Below, in pieces: positions 1-6,043 of a DNA stretch of 7,900 nt; the first letter of the stretch is position 1; the number at the start of each line of letters is the position of its first letter. The DNA is taken from the NCBI GenBank assembly GCA_002378125.1, contig DFRF01000159.1:1-7900 (forward strand), given 5' to 3'. Source of the DNA: Rhodospirillaceae bacterium UBA3470 (lineage in GTDB: Bacteria; Pseudomonadota; Alphaproteobacteria; Rhodospirillales; Casp-alpha2). Below the pieces are notes generated by a model. It was not told the origin of the DNA, searched no databases, and saw nothing but the letters and a program-made list of their open reading frames with translations. Both the position numbers and the translations under genes were made by a program.

Positions 1-206
1 CCCAGCCAGCCTTTCTCGATCACCGCCACGTTCGTAATGCCGTGTTCCTTGGCGAGATAAAAGGCGGTGGCCAATCCGTGTCCGCCACCACCAATAATAA
101 TGACGTCGTATTCGCCCTGCGGTTCCCGGCTGCGCCAAGCTCTTTCCCAGCCTTCGTGGTAGGCCAACGCATTGCGGATCAGGCTGAAAATCGAATATTT
201 GCCCAT
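1..206 (-). CDS. soxB: Sarcosine oxidase beta subunit, N-terminal part (runs off left edge)
   Basis: This is the start of the FAD-binding beta subunit of heterotetrameric sarcosine oxidase, which oxidatively demethylates sarcosine to glycine in the cytoplasm, passing the one-carbon unit to tetrahydrofolate. Only 68 codons are present, against about 415 in the full family. Translation begins [14 protein letters not shown], the usual SoxB lead-in, and at residues 37-49 shows [13 protein letters not shown], the Rossmann GxGxxG dinucleotide-binding loop. It continues [20 protein letters not shown] and KGWLG, closely matching known SoxB proteins. The ATG at 206-204 is fixed by an in-frame TGA six codons upstream. 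A weak purine-rich stretch (GAGAAGG on the minus strand) lies about 12 bases before it. In related genomes soxD, soxA and soxG normally follow, which would place them left of the window. The gene is divided from the neighbouring minus-strand unit by 274 bp, so it probably has its own promoter. Family assignment is by recognition of the N-terminus only. Confidence 0.9.
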   Translation of the reverse strand, partial: MGKYSIFSLIRNALAYHEGWERAWRSREPQGEYDVIIIGGGGHGLATAFYLAKEHGITNVAVIEKGWL

Positions 207-266
207 GTACTGGACCGTGCCTTCTCAGGAGTGTGGAACGCTTTGGCGCATCCCTCGGAGGTGTAG

Positions 267-293
267 ATAATCGACTTCCAATCGCAGGGTCAA
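267..293 (-). promoter_or_regulatory. Weak candidate sigma-70 promoter for soxB
   Basis: On the minus strand, TTGACC (293-288) is followed after 15 bases by GATTAT (272-267), matching the -35 consensus at five of six positions and the -10 at four of six. The spacing is shorter than the preferred 17. Transcription would start near 260, giving a leader of about 54 bases before the soxB ATG. It is the best candidate I see in the 274-bp gap, but such matches arise by chance easily. Confidence 0.22.
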
Positions 294-480
294 GTACTGC
301 TGTCTGGTCAGATAGCGACCCCGTTTATTCTGCATGCATAAAGTTCGAAAAGGAGGCTATCTGTAAGGCTATTGGAAAGACACCGCAGTGGCTATCTACG
401 CGTATTCATCCGCTCAGTTGGTCTCGAGATTTACGTCAAGCCTCTGAAATTCCGAAGTAACGTCGGCAAACCTTCTGCCA

Positions 481-1407
481 TCAGGTCCGGGCCGCTAGGG
501 CATGTTGGTAAAAGCTGAGGTCGAGGTATTTCGATGCATCCGTTATCTCCCGCTCGCCATACTGGCTGCGCAAGGCCAACACGGTTTCGAAGCCGTCCTG
601 ATCTATAGTGGCATCCGGTGTCAGACCTGTCGCTGGCGACAGGAGTTTGTCCATGATCCTATCGATCGATTTAGGATTGATATTTGGCATGTTGCGGAGA
701 AGGACGTGGGCTCCCTCGTCGCGGTTCACCGGGTCGAGGGTCCACGCAAGGCCATCCAAATAACCGGCAATAAAAGACGTCAGAGCGTTTCGATTTTCCG
801 CCGCCCAACGCCGCCGTGCAGCGAAGCTTCCTCCTTGATAAGAATCTACCGTTTGTAGGCTCGATTCTAGAACTCGGAAACCGGCCGCTTGGGCGATTGC
901 GGTGAACGGCTCGATGGTCAAGGTGCCCGCGTGTTTCCCGGTCTTCACCGAGTCCCATCGATCCGGTGTCGCGCCAACTGGCACCATTGTTACGTCGTCC
1001 CGAGAAACACCGGCGTTGTCGAGCATTCGGTATAGAATAAAGGCGAACCCCGTAGCCATGGCGTCCAAGGCGATCGTTTGGCCCTTAAGATCGGCGAAAC
1101 TCTTAATGTATGGTGCGACCACGAACGAGAGTTCGAGTCGTGTTGCCCCCATGAAGGCGAAGACATCCGGCGTTTCGTCAAGCGCCACGGCGCCTTGGCC
1201 TTCTGTGTAGGCGACGACATTGTCAATGGCGGTGCCAGCGATCTGGTATTTGCCGTTCATTAGATGCTCAATCTGGTAGGTCGAGCTAGGCGTTGTGTTC
1301 AAAACCGGTGCCACGCCGGCGTCCTCAAAGAAACCTTTCTCCTGGGCGATGAAAATGGGCAGGTTCGGCGCGCCCGGGAAATTGATGAGCTGCAGGTCGA
1401 CGGTCAT
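481..1407 (-). CDS. NMT1/SsuA-like substrate-binding protein lacking a signal peptide
   Basis: A 308-aa protein resembling ABC-transporter substrate-binding proteins of the NMT1/THI5/SsuA type. Supporting features are the opening beta strand and helix (VDLQLINFPGAPNLPIFIAQ, residues 3-22), the EKGFFEDAG motif at 23-31 seen in this superfamily as A..KGFF...G, the LMNGKYQIAGTAIDNVVAY stretch at 49-67 that lines the ligand cleft, and SFADLKGQTIALD at 103-115, which opens the second lobe. The ligand cannot be read from the sequence. The ATG at 1407-1405 is chosen because it overlaps the stop of the upstream gene as ATGA and has GAGGAA seven bases before it. An upstream in-frame ATG at 1455 would lie inside the neighbour and adds no signal peptide. 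No hydrophobic leader, lipobox or twin-arginine motif is present, which is unusual for a periplasmic binding protein. No permease or ATPase gene is nearby. It may be cytoplasmic, or another protein may use the fold. Confidence 0.8.
   Translation of the reverse strand: MTVDLQLINFPGAPNLPIFIAQEKGFFEDAGVAPVLNTTPSSTYQIEHLMNGKYQIAGTAIDNVVAYTEGQGAVALDETPDVFAFMGATRLELSFVVAPYIKSFADLKGQTIALDAMATGFAFILYRMLDNAGVSRDDVTMVPVGATPDRWDSVKTGKHAGTLTIEPFTAIAQAAGFRVLESSLQTVDSYQGGSFAARRRWAAENRNALTSFIAGYLDGLAWTLDPVNRDEGAHVLLRNMPNINPKSIDRIMDKLLSPATGLTPDATIDQDGFETVLALRSQYGEREITDASKYLDLSFYQHALAART
1404..1407 (-). other. ATGA stop-start overlap
   Basis: On the minus strand the sequence ATGA holds both the start of the binding-protein gene (1407-1405) and the stop of the molybdenum hydroxylase subunit (1406-1404). 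With GAGGAA a few bases upstream, this is a standard arrangement for translational coupling. It implies that the two proteins are made from one message, probably in related amounts. Confidence 0.85.
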
Positions 1408-3809
1408 AAAATATTCCTCGATGAAGGTTCTTTTGTTTGGTGGATCGCTTGCCATATCTTATGCGGGGTTATCGGCATTTGCAGGTCCCATACTCCGTAG
1501 GCCTGGAGCGCATCCACGACAGCGTTGACAACGGCGGCAAGCGCGCCCGTCGTGCCGCCCTCTCCGCCAGCCTTGATGCCCAGCGGGTTGGTCGGTGACG
1601 GCACTTCGTTGAGTTGGGTTAAGAACATAGGGAAATGATCGGCCCGCGGAAGACCGTAATCTAGGAAGGAGCCGCTCAGCGGCTGGCCGGTCTGCGGATC
1701 GACGGCACATGCTTCGAATAGTGCCTGACCAATTCCCTGCACCGCGCCACCGTGGGTCTGGCCTTCGACGATCAATGGATTGATGGCACGCCCGACGTCG
1801 TCGACGAGTACGTATTTTGTTATCGTCATCGCTCCGGTTTCGGGATCGATCTCAATCTCGCAGACCTGTGATCCGTTAGGAAAGACTTGGGTTTGCATTT
1901 CGTTGTCGCGCCGCACCTGAAAGGGCCCCTTCAGGTCATCTGGCAACCGATCCTGAAACGTTGCGTCATCAAGCGCCGTAGCGAGTTCGAACAGAGTTAG
2001 TGTTGTGTTACTGCCGGGGACCGTGAAAACGCCATCGGCGAAATCCACGTCATTCGGCGCCATGTCCATGAGAAGTGCAACCAGCCGTTTACCTTGCGCG
2101 ATTAAATCATCGGCCGCCTTGATTATGACGGTGCCGGCCATGCGCATGGAGCGGCCGGAATGCGAACCACCACCGTGTTTCACGATATCCGTATCGCCGA
2201 GCACGATGGTCACCTCATCCATTGCTAGACCGAGCCAGTCGGCGGCGACTTGCGCAAAGCTGGTCTCATGACCTTGGCCGCTCGGTTGCGTGCCGATGAC
2301 GACGTCCACATGGCCGGGCGTTGTCGACCCCGGCGAATGGACCGTAATCACGACCTCTTCTATCGGTGAGCCGGTCGATGATTCCACATAATTGCAAAAT
2401 CCGCGGCCAAGCAGTTTGCCGCGCGCTGCGGCCGCGGCCTTACGTAATTTGAAACCAGACCAGTCAGCAAGTCTCATAGCGATGTCCATATTGTCGACGT
2501 AGTTCCCGGAATCGTAGACTGCGCCGATGGGGTTGCGGTACGGCATCTGGTCCGGCTGAACCAAATTGCGGCGCCGGAGCTCCATGGCGTCAAACCCGCA
2601 TTCGCGGGCCGCCGTTTCGATCAAGCGCTCGATGGCAAAGATAACCTCAGGTCGGCCGGAGGAACGATAGGCTTGGGTCGGCGTCGTGTTGGAGAATACG
2701 GCGCGGGCGCGGACCGTCGCGTGGGGGATGTGATAATTGCCGGTGATTAAGGCCGAACCTTTGCCCAGCGGCGAGAGCGATACGATGCGAGCGCCGACGT
2801 TGGAGATATTGTCAGCGCGCATCCCAAGGAACGTGCCAGTTCTATCTAGGGCCAATTCGACCCGACTGAACAGGTCCCGTCCTTGGTAATCGGAGAGGAA
2901 AGCCTCGTCGCGCCCACACGTGAATTTTACCGGCTTGCCCAAGGTCTTCGCGGCATGGATGACCAAGGGAAACTCTACATAGACGCGGTTACGAGTCCCG
3001 AAGTTACCGCCCACATCCTTCGAGATAACCCGCAGGTCATCCGCGTCTAGACCCAAGGTTTCCGTAATCTCCCGCTTCTGGCGGACGGCGCCGCCGCTGC
3101 CGGCGTAGAGCGTGATACGCCCTGTCTTCGGGTCGGGGACGGCAAGTGCACTGCGCGGTTCCAGCGGCACGCCTGTGACCCGACCGACATGAAAATCCAT
3201 CTTCACGACGTGGGTGGCCCGGGCGAATGCGGCATCAGTGGCGACGGGATCGCCGAATACTGTATCTACTGGTGTGTTCGCCGGGCTCTGCTCCCAGACT
3301 GTGGGGCCGTCTGTCTCGGCAGTGGTGGCGGTGTCGGTGACCCAGGGCAGTTCCTCGTATTCTATCTCAAGGACTTCGGCGGCGTCCTGTGCTTGGTACT
3401 GTGTCTCGGCGACAACCATGGCGACTGCCTCCCCAACGTGCCGAACTTTGTCCGTTGGAAGCGGAATGTGCGGACCAATGAAGATATCCGAATTTCCTGG
3501 CCCGCGAAGTTTCAGGTCGTTGTCCGTCTTTGGAATGGGATTGTGCGGAATGCCCGACATGCCCGCTGTAAGGCAATCGGTGCCCGTTAGAACCAGCTGA
3601 ACGCCATCCATGGCCAAGACGTCCCTTGTGCGTATGGTACCGATGCGGGCATGTGGATAGGGGGAGCGGACCATGACTGCGAAAAGTTGCGCCGGCGCCA
3701 CAAAATCATCGCAGAAGGAGCCTTGGCCGATCAGCAGACGATGGTCTTCCTTGCGCCGGATGGGGCGGCCAATCTCGCGGAACTGATTATTACGTAGCGG
3801 CTTAGCCAT
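1404..3809 (-). CDS. CoxL/xanthine dehydrogenase-family molybdopterin-binding large subunit
   Basis: An 801-aa catalytic subunit of a molybdenum hydroxylase of the xanthine oxidase family, close to the usual size of about 780-800 for CoxL-type large subunits. Seen: an N-terminal ald_Xan_dh_C-like domain at about residues 14-150 (GRPIRRKEDHRLLIGQGSF; HVGEAVAMVVAET), then the Mo-cofactor domains with GGNFGTRN at 267-274, the active-site loop AYRSSGRPE at 380-388, QGHETSFAQ at 512-520, GGGSHSGRSMRMAG at 546-559 and IKAGGEGGTTGA at 745-756. Glu750 in that last motif fits the family's catalytic base. The loop lacks the AYRCSFR of form I CO dehydrogenase, so CO oxidation is unlikely; the substrate is unknown. 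Family members normally need separate FAD (CoxM) and [2Fe-2S] (CoxS) subunits, and neither is in the window. The ATG at 3809-3807 fits homologous N-termini, although no good Shine-Dalgarno sequence precedes it. Its TGA overlaps the ATG of the downstream binding-protein gene. Confidence 0.9.
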   Translation of the reverse strand: MAKPLRNNQFREIGRPIRRKEDHRLLIGQGSFCDDFVAPAQLFAVMVRSPYPHARIGTIRTRDVLAMDGVQLVLTGTDCLTAGMSGIPHNPIPKTDNDLKLRGPGNSDIFIGPHIPLPTDKVRHVGEAVAMVVAETQYQAQDAAEVLEIEYEELPWVTDTATTAETDGPTVWEQSPANTPVDTVFGDPVATDAAFARATHVVKMDFHVGRVTGVPLEPRSALAVPDPKTGRITLYAGSGGAVRQKREITETLGLDADDLRVISKDVGGNFGTRNRVYVEFPLVIHAAKTLGKPVKFTCGRDEAFLSDYQGRDLFSRVELALDRTGTFLGMRADNISNVGARIVSLSPLGKGSALITGNYHIPHATVRARAVFSNTTPTQAYRSSGRPEVIFAIERLIETAARECGFDAMELRRRNLVQPDQMPYRNPIGAVYDSGNYVDNMDIAMRLADWSGFKLRKAAAAARGKLLGRGFCNYVESSTGSPIEEVVITVHSPGSTTPGHVDVVIGTQPSGQGHETSFAQVAADWLGLAMDEVTIVLGDTDIVKHGGGSHSGRSMRMAGTVIIKAADDLIAQGKRLVALLMDMAPNDVDFADGVFTVPGSNTTLTLFELATALDDATFQDRLPDDLKGPFQVRRDNEMQTQVFPNGSQVCEIEIDPETGAMTITKYVLVDDVGRAINPLIVEGQTHGGAVQGIGQALFEACAVDPQTGQPLSGSFLDYGLPRADHFPMFLTQLNEVPSPTNPLGIKAGGEGGTTGALAAVVNAVVDALQAYGVWDLQMPITPHKIWQAIHQTKEPSSRNIL

Positions 3810-3856
3810 AGTGTCTAAACGTTAATCTGAAAGCGCTCCGCGTTACACAAAAGTTT

Positions 3857-3872
3857 TCAATGTTCATATTGA
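3857..3872. promoter_or_regulatory. Palindrome TCAAT-N6-ATTGA, candidate operator
   Basis: A perfect 5-bp inverted repeat with a 6-bp spacer sits in an AT-rich tract, 47 bases from the start of the molybdenum hydroxylase gene and 45 bases from the start of the divergent LysR relic. LysR-type regulators bind interrupted dyads of about this size in exactly such divergent gaps, so it may be the old operator of the lost regulator. I see no strong -35/-10 pair for the minus-strand gene around it. The assignment is inference from position and symmetry. Confidence 0.3.
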
Positions 3873-3917
3873 TAGATAATTACAGAAATTTAATCAGTAA
3901 TTCTTTTGGGGGTCAGA

Positions 3918-4238
3918 ATGGACCGTCAAAGCGAAATGTCGCTCTTCTTCCGGATCGTCGATGTGGAAAGTTGCTCAGCCGCAGACCGCACTATAAAACC
4001 CAGGCTGTCGACTGTTTTTAAGCTGGTCAGTAGCTTGGAGGACCCGTTAGGAGCCAATCCTTAAACCTGACCATGGGCCTGCCATCTCTTCCCAAAGGCA
4101 CGGGCGTTCGTCGATCATTTGGTTGACGCCTTCCCGCCAGTACCGCCGTGGCAGTGCGAAAACAGTAAGTGCGATGAGGACAAGACGGCGGTGGATCAGG
4201 CTGATCCTAGTTATTCATTCCGGGCAGAGCGCGTATAG
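3918..4238 (+). pseudogene. LysR-family regulator relic with large internal deletion
   Basis: A broken LysR-type transcriptional regulator. From the ATG at 3918, preceded by GGGGGTC, a 48-codon frame reads MDRQSEMSLFFRIVDV, then SAADRT and STVFKLVSSLEDPLGA, and stops with TAA at 4062-4064. This aligns without gaps to the family N-terminus (MDRLSEMELF.RVVE..SFSAAAR.L...PS.VSKLV..LEDRLGA). After a second in-frame stop (TGA, 4068-4070), the same frame reads HLFPKARAFVDHLVDAF followed by PPVPPW (4083-4151), the typical extreme C-terminus of LysR proteins (HLP.KARAFVDFLVE.F). A foreign tail then runs to TAG at 4236-4238. A normal protein has about 300 residues, so about 220 codons covering the linker and effector domain are missing. 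The N-terminal part is also worn: the usual SFSAAAR.LG.TPS.VS is SCSAADRTIKPRLSTVF. It lies divergent to the molybdenum hydroxylase gene, the classic place for its regulator. A 48-aa DNA-binding fragment might still be made, but function is doubtful. Confidence 0.8.
4193..4207. repeat. Near-perfect palindrome GGATCAG-G-CTGATCC
   Basis: Two 7-bp arms in inverted orientation around a single G form a 15-bp palindrome at the tail of the LysR relic, about 65 bases upstream of the AT-rich promoter block of the efflux operon. It could be a DNA site for a dimeric regulator. As RNA it would only form a short 5-bp stem with a 5-base loop, and it is not followed by a T tract, so it is a poor terminator. 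No binding protein can be named. Confidence 0.35.
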
Positions 4239-4251
4239 AATAAATATATAT

Positions 4252-4279
4252 TGATCTGATATATTATGATTGGATATAT
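4252..4279. repeat. Two tandem AT-rich 13-mers upstream of the PadR operon
   Basis: TGATCTGATATAT (4252-4264) and TGATTGGATATAT (4267-4279) are direct repeats matching at 11 of 13 positions with starts 15 bases apart. The block also contains an imperfect inverted pair, AATATA (4243-4248) with TATATT (4260-4265). PadR regulators commonly bind AT-rich dyads overlapping their own promoter, so this block is the likeliest autoregulatory operator here. That role is inferred from position. Confidence 0.4.
4257..4265 (+). promoter_or_regulatory. Extended -10 promoter candidate for the efflux operon
   Basis: TGATATATT contains a TGN element directly followed by TATATT, which matches TATAAT at five of six positions. 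This is an extended -10, which can work without a good -35; the bases 17 upstream are not a clear -35. Transcription would begin near 4272, giving a leader of about 90 bases before the PadR ATG. The element overlaps the first AT-rich direct repeat, as expected for a repressor-controlled promoter. An alternative pair, TTGATC (4251-4256) with TATATG (4275-4280), is weaker. Confidence 0.4.
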
Positions 4280-4363
4280 GAGTTCCCTTTAACGTCTTTG
4301 CTCGGTGGAACGGACCCATCGTGTAAGGACTTAAACCGCGTCGGTTGGGTTGGTGGAACGATA

Positions 4364-4912
4364 ATGGACGTGAAAACTCTGTGTCTCGGTGTACTCACAT
4401 TGGGCGACGCCAGTGGCTATGAAATCCGGAAACAGTTCGAGGAAGGGCCCTTTGCTCATTTTTTTCAAGCCAGTTACGGCTCTATCTATCCGTCGCTAGG
4501 CCGGTTGCTGGACGAAGGCTTGGTCAGTGTCACCGAGCACGCCCAGGATGGGAAGCCGGATAAGAAGGTCTACAAACTGATGCCTGCGGGACGCGCGCGG
4601 TTTACCGAAGCCCTGGGCGACCTTCCGGCGCCGGACAGCTTCCGGTCCGAATTCCTGGTGTATTTGTTTTTCGCCGAGTTGATGCCAGAAGGCCAATTGG
4701 AAAAGGTCTTCGATGCCTACCACAAGCACTTCCAAGACATGGCTGACGTCATCGAAGGGTTGAGGTTCGATAGAGTTCCACCGGGGCGTATGTTCGTGCG
4801 CCGAATGGGGCATACGTTTTACAAGACGATGGCCGACTACATGAAACAACATCGTGAGGAATTGATAGCCGAGAGTGAACCCGATGATCGGGTTGCGAGG
4901 GCTGCTGAATAA
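4364..4912 (+). CDS. PadR-family transcriptional regulator of the RND efflux operon
   Basis: A 182-aa PadR-family regulator. The N-terminal winged helix covers about residues 5-75 and carries the family pattern: LGVLTLGDASGYEIRKQFE at 8-26, then FFQASYGSIYPSLGRLLDEG at 33-52 (the recognition helix region, matching the family's ...GSIYPALRRLE..GL), and a wing ending DKKVYKLMPAGRARF at 67-80. The rest, about 90-170, is mostly helical and fits the PadR C-terminal (Vir_act_alpha_C) dimerisation domain. The ATG at 4364 is preferred: it begins MDVKTLCLGVL, the normal family start, with GGTGGA seven bases upstream. An in-frame TTG at 4298 would add 22 unconserved residues. Its stop overlaps the next start by one base (TAATG), so it is the first gene of the efflux operon. 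Most PadR proteins repress their own promoter and an adjacent efflux or stress operon and are released by small aromatic or drug-like ligands; the ligand here is unknown. Confidence 0.92.
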   Translation: MDVKTLCLGVLTLGDASGYEIRKQFEEGPFAHFFQASYGSIYPSLGRLLDEGLVSVTEHAQDGKPDKKVYKLMPAGRARFTEALGDLPAPDSFRSEFLVYLFFAELMPEGQLEKVFDAYHKHFQDMADVIEGLRFDRVPPGRMFVRRMGHTFYKTMADYMKQHREELIAESEPDDRVARAAE

Positions 4913-6039
4913 TGCATGTGGTAAAACATTTCCTAGTTCGTCGCAGCTCTCAGGTCTTGGCGGTTCTGTTGGCGCTTGGGACCGGCCTTTGGGTGGCGTC
5001 GGGTGTTGTCACGGGCAAGGCGCCGACGTCGAAGGACATTGAGCCGGATGCGACACCGGCAGAGCAGGTCCGGAACCTGGTTCGGGTCCGGCCAATCACG
5101 GTCGAGTCGCATGAGGGTGAACTGGTCCTGTACGGCCGCACTGAGGTAGTGACCGATGCGGAATTGGCGGCCGAGACGAATGGGCAGATCATTCGCCGCC
5201 ATGTCGCCAAGGGGACCTGGGTGGAAAAGGGCGTGGCACTGTTTCAACTGGCCATGGACGACCGTAATGCACGCCTGAGAGAAGCCGAGGCCCTGGTCAA
5301 CTTTCAGACTATCGCTTTCAACGCCGCGACACGCTTATCACAGAAACAATTCCAATCGAAGGTTAAACTGGCCGAGGCGGAAGCCAACTTAGCCAAGGCC
5401 AAGGCCGCGTTGGCTTCGATTCGCCTGGACATCCGACGCACTACCGTGCGCGCACCCATCGACGGCTATGTGGAGACCCAGGTGGTCGATGTGGGGGACT
5501 ACGTCAGATCTGGTGACGTGGTGGCGACCCTAGTAAGCCTCAATCCCATGCGGATTGTGGCCCAGGTCACCGAACGTAACGTCACCCGCTTGCAGAAGGG
5601 TGGAGTGGCGTTTGCGGTGCTGCCCAACGGCCGCACCCTGGCTGGAGATGTGCGCTATATTTCCAAGGTTGGTCGATCGGAAACCCGCACGTTCCGGGTC
5701 GAGGTCTGGATCGACAACGCCGACGGCACCGTGTTGGAGGGGTTGACGGCCGAGTTGAAGATTCCCACTGGTAGCGAACCGGCGCACCTGGTTTCGCCGG
5801 CGCTACTGACTTTAGATGATAAGGGCGTAATGGGCATCAAGGCGGTGAGCGACGCGGGCCGTGTGGTCTTCCATCCGGTGCACATTCTTGCGGACACACC
5901 GGAAGGCATCTGGCTGGGTGGCTTGCCTAAGAAGCTGAACTTGATCACGGTCGGACAGGAGTTTGTCCGGGCCGGTCAAACGGTGCGCACTAAGGACGAT
6001 ACTGCGGCCACGTCGATACCGGACGACGTGAAAGGCTAA
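4912..6039 (+). CDS. RND efflux periplasmic adaptor subunit (HlyD/MFP family)
   Basis: A 375-aa membrane fusion protein that would bridge the inner-membrane RND permease to an outer-membrane channel. Residues 1-9 are short and basic, followed by a hydrophobic segment at about 14-33 (VLAVLLALGTGLWVASGVV), an uncleaved anchor or signal peptide with no lipobox cysteine. The first lipoyl half is at about 86-117 (GQIIRRHVAKGTWVEKGVAL), and a short, charged alpha-helical hairpin rich in Ala, Glu and Lys spans about 118-172. The second lipoyl half follows with the hallmark TTVRAPIDGYVETQVVDVGD at 177-196. A beta-barrel domain covers about 210-285 and the membrane-proximal domain lies C-terminal. The hairpin is shorter than that of AcrA. 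The ATG overlaps the PadR stop by one base, suggesting coupling, and the permease gene begins four bases after its stop. The exported substrate cannot be deduced. Confidence 0.92.
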   Translation: MHVVKHFLVRRSSQVLAVLLALGTGLWVASGVVTGKAPTSKDIEPDATPAEQVRNLVRVRPITVESHEGELVLYGRTEVVTDAELAAETNGQIIRRHVAKGTWVEKGVALFQLAMDDRNARLREAEALVNFQTIAFNAATRLSQKQFQSKVKLAEAEANLAKAKAALASIRLDIRRTTVRAPIDGYVETQVVDVGDYVRSGDVVATLVSLNPMRIVAQVTERNVTRLQKGGVAFAVLPNGRTLAGDVRYISKVGRSETRTFRVEVWIDNADGTVLEGLTAELKIPTGSEPAHLVSPALLTLDDKGVMGIKAVSDAGRVVFHPVHILADTPEGIWLGGLPKKLNLITVGQEFVRAGQTVRTKDDTAATSIPDDVKG

Positions 6040-6043
6040 AACG

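Larger units (their letters stand above)
3810..4363. other. Gene-free divergent region between the two halves
   Basis: No intact gene is present in these 554 bases. The stretch holds an AT-rich spacer next to the molybdenum hydroxylase start, a LysR-family relic, a short palindrome, and an AT-rich promoter/operator block before the PadR gene. Nothing resembling a tRNA, insertion sequence or target-site duplication was seen that would explain the deletion in the LysR gene. The leader 4280-4363 contains no other feature that I can support. Confidence 0.7.

Noticed and set aside
42..266. 74-aa plus-strand open frame at the left edge
   Set aside because: It is antisense to the clear soxB start and has no family resemblance.
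400..480. Rho-independent terminator after the binding-protein gene
   Set aside because: No GC-rich stem followed by a T tract could be found on the minus strand in the gap before soxB.
502..858. 118-aa plus-strand open frame
   Set aside because: It lies opposite the binding-protein gene, whose protein sequence is clearly conserved, and is a shadow of it.
1408..1455. Upstream ATG at 1455 as the start of the binding protein
   Set aside because: It would overlap the molybdenum hydroxylase gene by about 50 bases, adds no signal peptide or conserved residues, and the ATGA start has a good Shine-Dalgarno sequence.
2380..2400. Possible CO dehydrogenase (form I) identity of the large subunit
   Set aside because: The loop at residues 380-386 is AYRSSGR and lacks the diagnostic Cys of AYRCSFR; coxM and coxS are absent.
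3189..3600. Two overlapping plus-strand frames of 128-133 aa
   Set aside because: Both are shadows of the conserved N-terminal part of the molybdenum hydroxylase subunit on the other strand.
4298..4363. TTG at 4298 as the PadR start
   Set aside because: It adds 22 residues without similarity; the ATG at 4364 has a ribosome-binding site and fits the family start.
3810..4363. Mobile element as the cause of the LysR deletion
   Set aside because: No transposase fragment, terminal inverted repeats or target-site duplication was found around the deletion point near 4060-4080.
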